NCBI GenBank assembly: GCA_949987705.1 | Contig: CATLJY010000866.1 | Span: 59,627-123,626, forward strand | Direction of reading: 5' to 3' | Length of the DNA stretch: 64,000 nt | Source of the DNA: Thereva unica | Taxonomy: Eukaryota; Arthropoda; Insecta; Diptera; Therevidae | Translations under genes and position numbers: made by a program | Shown: positions 10,801 to 21,105 of the stretch, piece after piece | Layout: each line of letters starts with the position of its first letter | Numbering within the stretch: position 1 is the stretch's first letter | The notes under the pieces: generated by a model | What the model saw: only the letters and a program-made list of their open reading frames with translations | What the model was told of the DNA's origin: nothing | The model's database searches: none

Positions 10801-13112
10801 TCCGTCCGACAGGAGGCATCAAAGACCACCCGAAGTTTTGTGGTCGAACTATCCGGCCGTAATACACAGTGATGCGGCATGAAGTAATGTCTCTTCGGCA
10901 GATGCTCCATACTAATCTCCTCCATGTGTCCAGCAGAAAGATATTCTTCCAAGAACTGCGAGTATTTTAATTTCAGCTCGGGGTCTTTATCCAGTTTTCT
11001 AACTAAGTAGTGCAAACGACGACGAGCTATATTTAAAGAATTTGGGAACTCAACTGCAGACTCCTTAAAGGGCAGCTTGACCATGAACCTGCCGTCCGGT
11101 AAACGGCGCACTGTTTTACAAAACATTGCCTCACATTCTGCCTGCTCAACGCTCAAGGAAGGTGTCTCACGGTCCAAATCCTCTTCTTTCCAAAACCTTT
11201 CAACTAACTCGTGTAAAGTCGCATCGCCAATATCTGTCCCTTCGAAGGTTTCCTGTGCACTAATAGCATCCGGTGCGAGCGCCGCCAAAGAGGTTTGTGA
11301 AGGGGTTGACTGAGTATATCGCCCCGAGACTACCCAGCCGAAGACTGTTTTCTGTAAGGTGGGCAAATTGTGATTCAGTTTTATTTGTCCCACACAAAGA
11401 AGATCAAAGAAAATCTCTGCTCCAATGAGAAGGTCTACTTTATGCGGCTTGAAGAACAATGGATCGGCTAATTTGATATTAGCTGGAATGTTCCAACTAT
11501 CTACAGCAACTGCACTTTCAGGCTTCAGACCGGTTATATGTGGAAGGATGTAACATACTAAATTGATTGCGAAGTCACAAGTTCGAGAGCAAATAGTAAC
11601 TTGGGTAGTCCAACGAATTTCTGTGGGAATATCGCATATTCCAAACATAGTTAAATCCGCCCTGGTCCGCTTCAGGTTTAAAGTGTTGACTAGGCTCTCC
11701 GAGATAAAGTTTAGTTGGGATGCTGAATCTAGCAGTGTCCTGGTTGGGTGGAAATGACCAGCATTAGACTTTACTTTAACGACCGCGGATGCAAGGAAAA
11801 CTTGTTTTCGAACCTTATCCAAAGATAATAGTGACGAGCTAACATTAAGGTCTGATGGCTTAGGATCATGCGATTGAGTGAGCAATGCATTATTATTAGG
11901 CAGTCCTGAGTTCGCTGAGTACCTATGTAGATGTATATGATGAGGCATAGAACAGACACCACATTTCTTCGAAGGGCATTTCTTAACGCTATGCCCTTTG
12001 GCTAAACAATTGATGCACAGTGCTCTCCTTTTAGCAAATTGAAATCTACCTATAACAGACAGCTTCAGAAACTCTAGGCAATCATCTATAATATGGTCAG
12101 GGCTGTTGCAGAAAAGACAAATAGATTTGGAAACCGTCAACGAAGTAGAGTTCGAGTTCACCCTTGGCTTCCCTTGGGTCCAGGTCGCGAGCTTTGATGA
12201 CGAGGACGATGAAGATCCACCACTCTTGCACTCCGATTTGCTTTCCTTAGCTTCTAGGAATTGACACCTTCTATTCAAAACACTACAACAATTATCCCAC
12301 GTTGGCAGACTAGCATGTTCCAGAGACTCTTCCCACCTGCTCTGTGATTCGGGATCCAACTTCGCATGCACCAGATGAATAATCAATGCGTTAGTGATAT
12401 CCGCTTCAGAACCTAGACTTCTCAAGGCACTTAGATGAGCATTGGTGTTGTCTACTAAATAACGCAGTTGGTGAGAGGAATTCTTATTTACCTTTGGTAA
12501 GTTAAACAACCCCATAATATGCTCTTGGAACGCTAAATATTTATTGTCGTACCTCTCCTTAAGTTGAGCCAAGGCTTTCAAATAATTAGCATCAGTAACC
12601 TCAAACGCTTTGATTGTGCGTAATGCTGCACCGGTTAGACATGAGATCAAGTGATTAAATTTCTCGATGGCTGACAATGCTTCGTTGTTGTCCACCAACC
12701 TGGTAAACGATCCGATGAAATTTGGGAACTCGGAATATTTACCCGAGAATTGCGGCAACTTCAACTTGGGTAAATTATTTTTGCTGAGAGAAGGTACCAA
12801 TAACGACTGGTCGTGAAAAGAACTAGAATTGCGATGACCAGCTAACAGTGATAATAATTTCGACTTTGTTCCACAGTAGAGATCTTCAAGCTCACCCCTA
12901 ACCTTAATTTCACCCTCATCATCAGGTGCAAGTTTTTCAATCGAAGTTTGAAACGACAGGATTTGTTTGAAATATGACTCGAATATTCCTAGACGACATT
13001 CAAGCTCTGCACCCGATAGGGTACTACCCTTTGTGTCGACAATTGTCTTCAACCTTGTAAGACATCCTTTTGTCGTTGCCCTTTGGGTTTTCAGTTCTGA
13101 AAGCTCACTCAT
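7875..13112 (-). CDS. BEL/Pao Gag-Pol polyprotein, 1745 aa, intact
   Basis: Single open frame that supplies capsid and replication enzymes. The Gag-like region (DUF1759 type, about residues 110-260) carries LPKLKLPQFSGKYSEF. Two CCHC knuckles follow near 331 and 365 (CLFCNSPDHIIDDC, CINCLAKGHSVKKC). The Pao-type aspartic protease has LLDSASQLNFIS near 460. Reverse transcriptase carries LRVVFDAS and the YMDD active site near 883. RNase H has FADAST near 1057. The integrase zinc finger (H..H..C..C) is near 1380 and its DDE core is at about 1448, 1512 and 1562 (CDNATNF, GGLWEAAVK). A DUF5641 domain closes the protein. ATG is at 13110-13112. Length and order match complete BEL/Pao elements. No stop or frameshift is seen, in line with the nearly identical LTRs. 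Confidence 0.95.
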   Translation of the reverse strand: MSELSELKTQRATTKGCLTRLKTIVDTKGSTLSGAELECRLGIFESYFKQILSFQTSIEKLAPDDEGEIKVRGELEDLYCGTKSKLLSLLAGHRNSSSFHDQSLLVPSLSKNNLPKLKLPQFSGKYSEFPNFIGSFTRLVDNNEALSAIEKFNHLISCLTGAALRTIKAFEVTDANYLKALAQLKERYDNKYLAFQEHIMGLFNLPKVNKNSSHQLRYLVDNTNAHLSALRSLGSEADITNALIIHLVHAKLDPESQSRWEESLEHASLPTWDNCCSVLNRRCQFLEAKESKSECKSGGSSSSSSSKLATWTQGKPRVNSNSTSLTVSKSICLFCNSPDHIIDDCLEFLKLSVIGRFQFAKRRALCINCLAKGHSVKKCPSKKCGVCSMPHHIHLHRYSANSGLPNNNALLTQSHDPKPSDLNVSSSLLSLDKVRKQVFLASAVVKVKSNAGHFHPTRTLLDSASQLNFISESLVNTLNLKRTRADLTMFGICDIPTEIRWTTQVTICSRTCDFAINLVCYILPHITGLKPESAVAVDSWNIPANIKLADPLFFKPHKVDLLIGAEIFFDLLCVGQIKLNHNLPTLQKTVFGWVVSGRYTQSTPSQTSLAALAPDAISAQETFEGTDIGDATLHELVERFWKEEDLDRETPSLSVEQAECEAMFCKTVRRLPDGRFMVKLPFKESAVEFPNSLNIARRRLHYLVRKLDKDPELKLKYSQFLEEYLSAGHMEEISMEHLPKRHYFMPHHCVLRPDSSTTKLRVVFDASCRTDANQSLNDNLMIGPTIQDDIFSIICRFRCHKLALTADISAMYRQILVYPEDRNYQLIVWRDNPSEAIRIFRLKTVTYGTASAPFLATRCLSQLAKDYCSTLPKASRIVEKDFYMDDLLTGADSREELMEIRNSVDKILKSGQFCLRKWYSNDSHFLSEIPADEREKTLRINDVDVVKALGIIWDAAADEFRFQFNSQVSMSSKVTKRLILSVTARLFDPLGFINPVVVRAKIFLQELWLLKVNWDESIPQSLESNWRNFENQLKALNDIRIPRLVLCVGKATTMELHGFADASTRAYGCCIYLRSISETGDISVHFLAAKSKVAPIRVSRSLPCLELCAALLLAKLLAKIHDSLPKCIEGHYLWTDSEIVLDWLSSHSSNWKVYVANRVAEIQQLTSEATWRHVNSKANPADIVSRGMMVEDLPNSIWFSGPEFLRQSMDNWPPSKKRHVSIDELPERRKVKSILVCCISDSFLNTIYACSDFNRNCRRFAYVFRFYQNLQAKKRKQLVKTGELTPSEIDRAFMVIVWAIQQREFVEEIRNLEQGREISKQSSLRKLNPFLEDFTVSNIKLLKVGGRLNLADAPVDYRFPILLPRRNDFVQSYIRYLHHKNFHAGPQALLGIIHQRFWIVNARGCVRKIVRNCIHCIKYRPRLTQQIMGSLPKARVNVSLPFTHSGVDFCRPIMTTHRIRGKAPYKSYVAIFVCFVTRAVHIEVVSDLTSEAFIAALKRFTSRRNLCQHLYCDNATNFVGARRLLEEFKKAFNQEINQKQIASWCSNNGIEFHHIPPRAPHFGGLWEAAVKSAKGHLYRTLQHALLTFEELTTVMAQIEGCLNSRPITPLSSDPNDYQALTPSHFLTQAPLEPVLEPFFDINKLAYLRRWQRVSALHQHFWRRWSKEYLHQLQQRGKWRTKEGNLQVGTLVLVHQDDIPTYKWKLARVVRTFPGADGCIRVVELKTPQGILQRPVHKLAPLPTQD

Positions 13113-14708
13113 CTCGAATCCTTACTAAACACGCTTTGTAGAGGTCCACGAAATCGAATACAAGGGCTGTGACTATGACACCAATCGAGATTTATATTCC
13201 TAATTAACCAAATCTTCTTTATCAAGTTGATTTATATAAATGAAATTCGCAAACTGGCTAATCCTTCAGCGTAAGGCCTATACCTCTACCCACGTTCCAA
13301 ACAAGGTTTAAAAAATTATATGAACTTGATCCCTTTAAAATTGAAACGACTAAGAATAATCAAACAATATCTTCAAAATGTCAGCACCACGCAGCAGCCC
13401 CAAATCCAAAATGGTGACTTTCCAAAAAAAATTATAATTTAAATGTCGCAATAAACCAACTAATAAACAAGTAGTTCCAATTAAAAACTTGGCTCCCACG
13501 AAATCCTGTAGTTATAAAAAATGTTGATCCATAAACGGCATCAGCATGAAAATGGAGCTTCTACGTATTTATATGCACAAATTTATTTGAAAATTCCAAA
13601 ATTAATAACAAGCACCAACTCCAACAAACGTTTCTTCTCAAAATTTTCTCCTATTGTATTTTTTTTTTTTTCAAAAACGAAATTTCAAGGGCAACGGTAA
13701 TCACCTTCAATTTCTATTTAAAAACGGATTTCAATAATAACCTTGAGCGGTTTAATTCACATTTCTCCTATTGCCTTCTTTTTCAACAAAAACGAAAATT
13801 TCAAGGGCAACGGTAATCACTTTCATGCGAAATAAGTGCACTTCCATAAATTTTATTTGGATTTCTTTATTTTTTATCAAATTCTTAAATATGAAGTTCA
13901 TGCATGGATCCAAATGATATACATATGAATATATGTATGTATGTAAGAAAGATTTGCACGTACCTGGTAAACTCCTATTTTGCGATAGCAAATGGTGGTG
14001 CTTCTTACTTGTAATATGGTGTAGGCAGGACGACGACTCCCACGGTGATCTATGTACACTGCTATAAATTTAACACCTTCAAAATTCTGCTGATCCCACG
14101 ATGGGCTAATGATGATGGATTTGCAGAGGAATCCTTCGACGAACGTTGATAAATCCACCGAAACTGTGGAATTTAATGATGTTGCGGAGTCCAACGGTGA
14201 AAAAATGAGAAATCCCACGACGAAAAATGAGGAATCCCGCGACGAATTCTAATTCCAACGAAATTATGGAATTTTGTGGTCTCCAACTACGAACTTATGG
14301 ACCGAATGTCCGTTTATATGCGGCGAAATGCTGGTTCACTCGTGGCTCAAATGATACATATAGACATATATATGTAGTATATGGTTGAATAGAAGAGAAA
14401 GATTTGCACGTACCTGATATATTCCTAATTTGCTATAGCACGTGGTGGTACTTCTTACATGGAATAATTATTAGTAGTGTAGGCAGGACGACGACTCCCA
14501 CGATGATCTGTACGGAAATCCCACGACGAAAGGTTGACAAATCCACCGAAACGGTGGAATTTATCGATGTTGCGGAGTCCAACGACGAAAAAATTAGGAA
14601 TCCCGCGACGAAAGGTTGACAAATCCACCGAAACTGTGGAATTTGTCGAGGTTGCGGAGTCCAACGACGAAAAATGATGAATCCCGCGACGAAAGGTTTG
14701 GACCGAGT
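13113..14708 (-). other. BEL/Pao 5' leader with internal repeats
   Basis: About 1.6 kb lie between the primer site and the ATG. Two blocks of 100 bp or more are repeated: AGATTTGCACGTACCTG begins similar segments at 13949 and 14399. A unit of about 80-90 bp containing CCGAAAC(T/G)GTGGAATTT occurs at about 14155, 14546 and 14626. A third direct repeat with TTTCAAGGGCAACGGTAATC lies at 13682 and 13798. In the sense strand both long blocks carry CAGGTACGT-type sequence, which fits an insect 5' splice site, so a spliced leader is possible. Open frames here overlap repeats and are not called. Confidence 0.7.
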
Positions 14709-14726
14709 GTCCCTGCTCGGGCGCCA
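14709..14726 (-). other. Primer binding site, tRNA-Lys type
   Basis: One base inside the 5' LTR the sense strand reads TGGCGCCCGAGCAGGGAC, an 18-base match to the 3' end expected of a tRNA-Lys type primer, with perhaps one difference. Position and sequence together are strong evidence. Confidence 0.85.
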
Positions 14727-14727
14727 A

Positions 14728-15100
14728 TGTTTTTGATGTGGGCTTTTCCACACCCGTTCTACTATCGGTTATGGTATTAACGGATTAAAGTGAGACTCGT
14801 GCAGCCACGTTATAAATTTACTTTATTGGTTTGCTACTTCTTCACAGCTTGGAGTTTGGAGAGTCACTGCTCAAGAACTTGCAGTAAAACTTCTCGACCC
14901 GTTGAACTCTGGACCAGGAAGTTCTTGTACTAAAGAAAGCTGTTTTCCAATTCGTGATCCAGAGTTCAATGGGTTTTACATTAGAGTTCACAATATTTTC
15001 ATAATTACATAATTGATTCATAATTTCAATATTAAGGAATTTAGCAAATTTTATTAAAATTCAATTAATTAACTATAGTGGACGGAACATGGACGGAACA
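14728..15100 (-). repeat. 5' LTR of the BEL/Pao element
   Basis: 373 bp, TG...CA, 99.7% identical to 7464-7836. It holds the promoter and RNA start for the minus-strand element. It is followed on the right by the GGGGT target copy. Confidence 0.93.
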
Positions 15101-18100
15101 GGGGTGAAATGGGGTTTATCCAAACCGCTGGGGCTATAGGGTTGAAATTTTAACAGTGGATCCCTATAATGACGTGGACATCCACTAAAGAGCGATTTTT
15201 CGAAATTCATCCCCTAAGGGTGTGAAATGGGGGTTTTACAAACCGCTAAAGCTATAGGGCTGAAACTTTGACAGTGCATCCCTATAATGACGTTTACATC
15301 CACTAAAGAGCGATTTTTCGAAATTCATCCCCTAAGGGTGTGAAATGGGGTTTTTACAAACGGCTAAAGCTATAGGGCTGAAATTTGCACAGTGCATCCC
15401 TATAATGGAGTGGACATCCACTATAAAGCGATTTTTCGAAATTCATCCCTTAAGGGGGTGAAATGGGGTTTATCCAAACCGCTGGAGCTATAGGGTTGAA
15501 ATTTTAACAGTGGATCCCTATAATGACTTGGACATCCACTAAAGAGCGATTTTTCGAAATTCATCCCCTAAGGGTGTAAAATGGGGTTTTTACAAACCGC
15601 TAAAGCTATAGGGCTGAAATTTTGACAGTGCATCCCTATAATGACGTTTACATCCACTAAAGAGCGATTTTTCGAAATTCTTCCCCTAAGGGTGTGAAAT
15701 TGGGTTTTTACAAACCGCTAAAGCTATAGGGCTAAAATTTTGACAGTGCATCCCTATAATGACGTTTACATTCACTAAAGAGCGATTTTTCGAAATTCAT
15801 CCTCTAAGGGTGTGAAGTAGGGTTTTTACAAACCGCTAAAGCTATAGGGCTGAAATTTGGACAGTGCATCCCTATAATGGAGTGGACATCCACTATAAAG
15901 CGATTTTTCGAAATTCATCCCTTAAGCGGGTGAAATAGAGTTTATCCAAACCGCTGGAGCTATAGGGTTGAAATTTTAACAGTGCATCCCTATAATGACG
16001 TGGACATCCACTAAAGAGCGATTTTTCGAAATTCATCCCCTAAGGGTGTGAAATTTGGTTTTTACAAACCGCTAAAGCTATAGGGCTGAAATTTTGACAG
16101 TGCATCCCTATAATGACGTTTACATCCACTAAAGAGCGATTTTTCGAAATTCATCCCCTAAGGGTGTGAAATAGAGTTTTTACAAACCGCTAAAGCTACA
16201 GGGCTGAAATTTGGACAGTGCATCCCTATAATGGAGTGGACATCCACTATAAAGCGATTTTTCGAAATTCATCCCTTAAGCGGGTGAAATAGGGTTTATC
16301 CAAACCGCTGGAGCTATAGGGTTGAAATTTTAACAGTGCATCCCTATAATGACGTGGACATCCACTAAAGAGCGATTTTTCGAAATTCATCCGCTAAGGG
16401 TGTGAAATGGGCTTTTTACAAACCGCTAAAGCTATAGGGCTGAAATTTTGACAGTGCATCCCTATAATGGCGTGGACATCCACTAAGAAGCGATTTTTCG
16501 AAATTCATCCCCTAAGGGAGTGAAATGGGGTTTACCCACACCGCTGGAGCTATAGGGCTGAAATTTTGACAGTGCATACCTATAATGGCGTGAACATCCA
16601 CTAAGAAGCGATTTTTCAAAATTCATCCCCTAAGAGGGTGAAACGGGGTTTATCCAAACCGCTACACTTATAGGGCTGAAATTTTAACAGTGCATTCCTA
16701 TAATGGCGTGGACATCCACTATAAGGCAATTTTTCGAAATTTATCCCCTAAGGGGGTGAAATGGGGTTTACCCAAACCGCTGGAGCTATAGGGCTGAAAT
16801 TTTGACAGTGCATCCCTATAATGGCATGAACATCCACTAAGAAGCGATTTTTCGAAATTCTTCCCCTAAGGGTGTGAAATTGGGTTTTTACAAACCGCTA
16901 AGGCTATAGGGCTAAAATTTTGACAGTGCATCCCTATAATGACGTTTACATCCACTAAAGAGCGATTTTTCGAAATTCATCCCCTAAGGGTGTGAAGTAG
17001 GGTTTTTACAAACCGCTAAAGCTATAGGGCTGAAATTTGGACAGTGCATCCCTATAATGGAGTGGACATCCACTATAAAACCATTTTTCGAAATTCATCC
17101 CTTAAGCGGGTGAAATAGAGTTTATCCAAACCGCTAAAGCTATAGGGCTAAAATTTGGACAGTGCATCCCTATAATGGAGTGGACATCCACTATAAAACC
17201 ATTTTTCGAAATTCATCCCTTAAGCGGGTGAAATAGAGTTTATCCAAACCGCTGGAGCTATAGGGTTGAAATTTTAACAGTGCATCCCTATAATGACGTT
17301 TACATCCACTAAAGAGCGATTTTTCGAAATTCATCCCCTAAGGGTGTGAAATAGGGTTTTTACAAACCGCTAAAGCTATAGGGCTGAAATTTAGACAGTG
17401 CATCCCTATAATGGAGTGGACATCCACTATAAAGCGATTTTTCGAAATTCATCCCTTAAGCGGGTGAAATAGGGTTTATCCAAACCGCTGGAGCTATAGG
17501 GTTGAAATTTTAACAGTGCATCCCTATAATGACGTGGACATCCACTAAAGAGCGATTTTTCGAAATTCATCCGCTAAGGGTGTGAAATGGGGTTTTTACA
17601 AACCGCTAAAGCTATAGGGCTGAAATTTTGACAGTGCATCCCTATAATGGCGTGGACATCCACTAAGAAGCGATTTTTCGAAATTCATCCCCTAAGGGGG
17701 TGAAATGGGGTTTACCCACACCGCTGGAGCTATAGGGCTGAAATTTTGACAGTGCATACCTATAATGGCGTGAACATCCACTAAGAAGCGATTTTTCAAA
17801 ATTCATCCCCTAAGGGGGTGAAACGGGGTTTATCCAAACCGCTAAACTTATAGGGCTGAAATTTTAACAGTGCTTTCCTATAATGGCGTGGACATCCACT
17901 ATAAGGCGATTTTTCGAAATTTATCCCCTAAGGGGGTGAAATGGGGTTTACCCAAACCGCTGGAGCTATAGGGCTGAAATTTTGACAGTGCATCCTTATA
18001 AAGGCATGAACATCCACTAAGAAGCGATTTTTCAAAATTCATCCTTTAAGGGGGTGAAGCGGGGTTTATCCAAACCGCTAAAGTTATAAGGCTGGAATTT

Positions 18101-18900
18101 TAACAGTGCATCCCTATAATGGAGTGGACATCCACTATAAGGCAATTTTTCGAAATTTATCCCCTAAGAGGGTGAAATGGGGTTTACCCAAACCGCTGGA
18201 GCTCTAGGGCTGAAATTTTGAACAGTGCATCCCCTTAATGACGTGGACATCTATTAAGAAACGATTTTTCGAAATTCATCCCCTGAGGAGGTTAAATGGG
18301 GTTAACCTTCATCCGCTGGCGTTGACGACAGTCACACCACCGCTCGCGTGGCGGCAATTTGCCGCCCGTCACCTTTTGTTAATATTATCAACTTTTTCTC
18401 TAATTTAAGTCGGTAAATGATACTGGTTTGGAATGTTGGGCTCTACAAAAATCCCAAAAGCACTTTTTTTATAAAAAAAATTATTAAAGAAAGTTGTAAT
18501 TATTACTAAAGAGTGAGGCTGAATCAAGAGATACGAGCTTTTTTGCATAAAGGGCGGCAATATGCCGCCCACGCGAGCGGATGAAGGTTAAGTCAAACCG
18601 CTGGAGCTAAACGGCTGAAATTTTGACAGTGCATATCTATAATGAAGTGGACATTTACTAAGAAGCGATTTTTCGAAATTCATCCCCCAAAGGGGTGAAA
18701 TGGGGTTACCAAACTAGGTACTGGAGCTACAGGGTTGAAATTTGGACAGTGCATCCCTATAATGACGTGGAAATCCACTAAGAGGCGATTACTCGAAATG
18801 CATCCCCTAAGGGGATGAAATGGGGTTAACCCAAACCTCTGAAGCTGAAGGGCTGAAATTTTGACAGTGCATCCCTATATTCACGTAGAAATGAATGACT
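15101..18900. repeat. 118-bp satellite array, right block
   Basis: Continuation of the left block after the BEL insertion. Its first monomers carry the private GCTGGGGCTA variant also found at 5951, at a distance of 1534 bp once the BEL insertion and its duplicated target are removed. Monomers become more divergent towards 18900, where the unique Helitron 3' region begins. The MITE at 18306-18587 interrupts one monomer. Confidence 0.93.
18306..18587. mobile_element. TTAA-flanked MITE in satellite, copy A
   Basis: 282 bp with inverted ends CCTTCATCCGCT...AGCGGATGAAGG, flanked by TTAA at 18302-18305 and 18588-18591. TTAA duplication with CC...GG ends is piggyBac-like, although no transposase is present. 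Inside each end lies a palindrome (GGCGGCAATTTGCCGCC and GGCGGCAATATGCCGCC). The same insertion is found at the same satellite position in the inverted Helitron copy (23571-23849), so it predates the copying. Confidence 0.85.
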
Positions 18901-19228
18901 CGAAATTCACTTTATTTAATATTCATTTGTGATTGCTTCATAATTTCTTACACCCACGTAAATAGGCGAACAAACTTAACGAACGTTCGTCAAACCCTAA
19001 AATGTCACTTTTCTTGATGACATATACATGCCAATCTCTGCTTCAAAACTTGCAGATTTGTTGAGCAGAGGTGATATTCGCAGCAATTTGTTTACCATAT
19101 TTATTAAAAAATGCACTATAATAAACCCTTTTTAGGGATAATAACAGCTGACTTTTTTTTTTAAGGAAAACATTGCACATAATAAACAGTTTTTAAAGGC
19201 GTTGCAAGGCACGCGGGTTTTATGCTAG
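18901..19228 (+). other. Unique 3' region of Helitron copy A
   Basis: About 330 bp without satellite, ending in hairpin and CTAG. It is nearly identical to the reverse complement of 22933-23270, which defines it as the shared 3' end of the family. It contains AACGTTCG palindromes near 18980 (AACGAACGTTCGT). Confidence 0.75.
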
Positions 19229-19234
19229 TAAGAT

Positions 19235-19633
19235 ATAAAATAAATGGTTAAAAAAAATTTTTAAAAAAAATTCTTTTCATTAACTAAAAAATGTACTGAA
19301 AAGTAAAAAATAAAAAATATTTTAAAGAAAGCGTGAAATTTCAATTTTAATGAAAAAGTTAATTAAAAGAATGGCGCATTTTTCATCAAAAAATTTTGTT
19401 AGAATTTGAAATTAACAAAGCAAACAATTGAGGGTTATTGTAAATCTCACGCGATTTACAGTTATATTTTCAATTTTTGATGAAAAATGCGCCATTCTTT
19501 TAATTAACTTTTTCATTAAAATTGAAATTTCACACTTTCTTTAAAATATTTTTTATTTTTTACTTTTCAGTACATTTTTTAGTTAATGAAAAGAATTTTT
19601 TTTAAAAATTTTTTTTAACCATTTATTTTATTT
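19235..19633. repeat. AT-rich palindrome with arms of about 157 bp
   Basis: Left arm about 19235-19391 and right arm about 19474-19633 are reverse complements with very few mismatches (one is GCGTGAAAT against the complement of ATTTCACAC). An 82-bp spacer lies between. No open frame. It may be a foldback element or a MITE; its left edge nearly abuts the Helitron terminus. Confidence 0.8.
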
Positions 19634-19635
19634 TC

Positions 19636-20886
19636 TACTTTTTAGTTTATTATATGTATTCCGCCATTTTATGATGGCAATTCTATTAGATTTAAAATTA
19701 CGTCACACAGTTTACTGTATTCATTTGATACCCATGTCGTGGGCTCGGTGGAACATAATTGCAAAACGGCCGCCATCTCGGAACCGTCTTCTTGATTTTT
19801 TTACAAAAAGGTCAGATTGCATTTAGTACTTATACATGATGAGTTGAACTCAAGTTGAACCCAAGTCTAACTACATGTAAACGGGAGTCGAGTTGGGTTA
19901 AGGTTGACTGAACTCGACTCAGCTCTGCTACCTGGGTTTATTTGAAATTATGCATACGGACATGAGTTCAGTATTTGAGTAGTTGAATTTAGTTGACAGC
20001 AGCATCTCTGTGTTTGTTTGTGATTTTTTGTAACGTGTATTGCTTCTTTATTATCAACTCACCCTTAACTCAACTATTCATCTCATCATTCATACACATT
20101 AACCACCCGAACTACGAGTGTGTGCAAAATTGGAAGTTGATCGGTTATATTTTCTACTTTTTAGTCTATTATAAGCTTTCCGCAATTTAGTGTTGGCCGC
20201 CATTTTGAATTTGGAATGACGCCACATAACTTATTGTGTTCTACCTGTCATATCCTTTCATTTGATACCCATGTCAGAGGGCCGCGGAGCACAATTTCAA
20301 AAATCGGGCGCCATTTTGGAACCGCCATCTTGATATTTTTACAAAATGGCCAGATTGCATTGTCATCCAAACTAAACGTGTATGCAAAATTTCAGCTCTA
20401 TCCGAAACCGGGAAGTGGGTCAAATTTAACTTCCAAGATTTGACGACAAACAGTGTAAGTGTTGGCCGTCATTTTGAATTTGGAATGACGCCACATAGCT
20501 TATTGTGTTCTACCTGTCATATCCTTTCATTTGATACCCATGTCAGAGGGCCGCGGAGCACAATTTCAAAAATCGGGCGCCATTTTGGAACCGCCATCTT
20601 GATATTTTTACAAAATGGCCAGATTGCATTGTCATCCAAACTAAACGTGTATGCAAAATTTCAGCTCTATCCGAAACCGGGAAGTGGGTCAAATTTAACT
20701 TCCAAGATTTGACTGCAAACAGTGTAAGGAAATTGTGCGCCATTTTGGAACCGCCATCTTGATATTTTTACAAAATGGCCAGATTGCATTGTCATTCAAA
20801 CTAAACGTGTATGCAAAATTTCAGCTCTATCCGAAACCGGGAAGTGGGTCAAATTTAACTTCCAAGATTTGACGACAAACAGTGTA
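19636..20886 (+). repeat. 267-bp tandem repeat, interrupted
   Basis: Two full copies start near 20191 and 20458 (GTGTTGGCCG(C/T)CATTTTG), and a partial third covers 20728-20886. A diverged first copy lies at about 19636-19830. Shared landmarks are CATTTGATACCCATGTC, GCCATCTTGAT and GTGTATGCAAAATTTCAGCT. About 315 bp (19831-20145) with loosely inverted ends separates the diverged copy from the others. Open frames inside are repeat artefacts: the 75-aa and 90-aa frames share the same peptide because the DNA is duplicated. Confidence 0.85.
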
Positions 20887-21105
20887 AGTTAAATAAAAGA
20901 ATTTAAAAAATGAAATATTTCCTACAAGTGACATTTTAGAGGTTTTTTTTCTCTTCGGATTTCAGTCCCAATTTATGACCAATTTCGAGAATTGCAGCTT
21001 TAACATAAAATATTTATTTTCTATTTGAGACTTACTTATTAATTTACATAATTTTTAAACTGATTTGCATTTGCAGACCTTTCAGTTTCTTTTTGTATAC
21101 ATATT
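20887..21105. other. AT-rich spacer
   Basis: No gene, repeat family or RNA signal recognised here. Confidence 0.5.

Larger units (their letters stand above)
7464..15100 (-). mobile_element. Complete BEL/Pao LTR retrotransposon, recent insertion
   Basis: Two 373-bp LTRs (7464-7836 and 14728-15100) start with TG, end with CA and differ at one position (A at 7526, G at 14790). The 5-bp target duplication GGGGT lies at 7459-7463 and 15101-15105; joining the flanks restores an intact satellite monomer. Five-base duplications are usual for BEL/Pao. Between the LTRs are a primer site, a repetitive leader, one 1745-codon gag-pol frame and a short G-rich tract before the 3' LTR. Everything needed for mobility appears intact, so the copy may be active. 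Its sense strand is minus. Confidence 0.95.
1296..19228 (+). mobile_element. Helitron-like element, copy A, non-autonomous, satellite-filled
   Basis: The 5' end at 1296 reads TCCTTACTAATATTATAAAT and is followed by a GTCT microsatellite and a GTTACGCTTTCACGCC block. These are the hallmarks of Lep1-type Helitrons of insects. The 3' end has a small stem (GCGT 19199-19202 pairing with ACGC 19211-19214), ten bases, then CTAG at 19225-19228, and is followed by T. Insertion is between A and T, as expected for Helitrons. No Rep/helicase frame is present, so it must depend on another element. The body is a 118-bp satellite, interrupted by a BEL element and a MITE. Without the BEL insertion it would be about 10.3 kb. 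A second, inverted copy starts at 22933. Confidence 0.75.

Noticed and set aside
13752..14753. Frames of 79 to 106 aa in the BEL leader
   Set aside because: Repetitive leader sequence upstream of Gag-Pol; peptides repeat because the DNA repeats.
1562..18900. CRISPR-like array
   Set aside because: Monomers are contiguous with no unique spacers; this is a satellite in a eukaryotic context.
20216..20712. 75-aa and 90-aa frames
   Set aside because: They share the same peptide because they lie in the 267-bp tandem repeat; no protein family.
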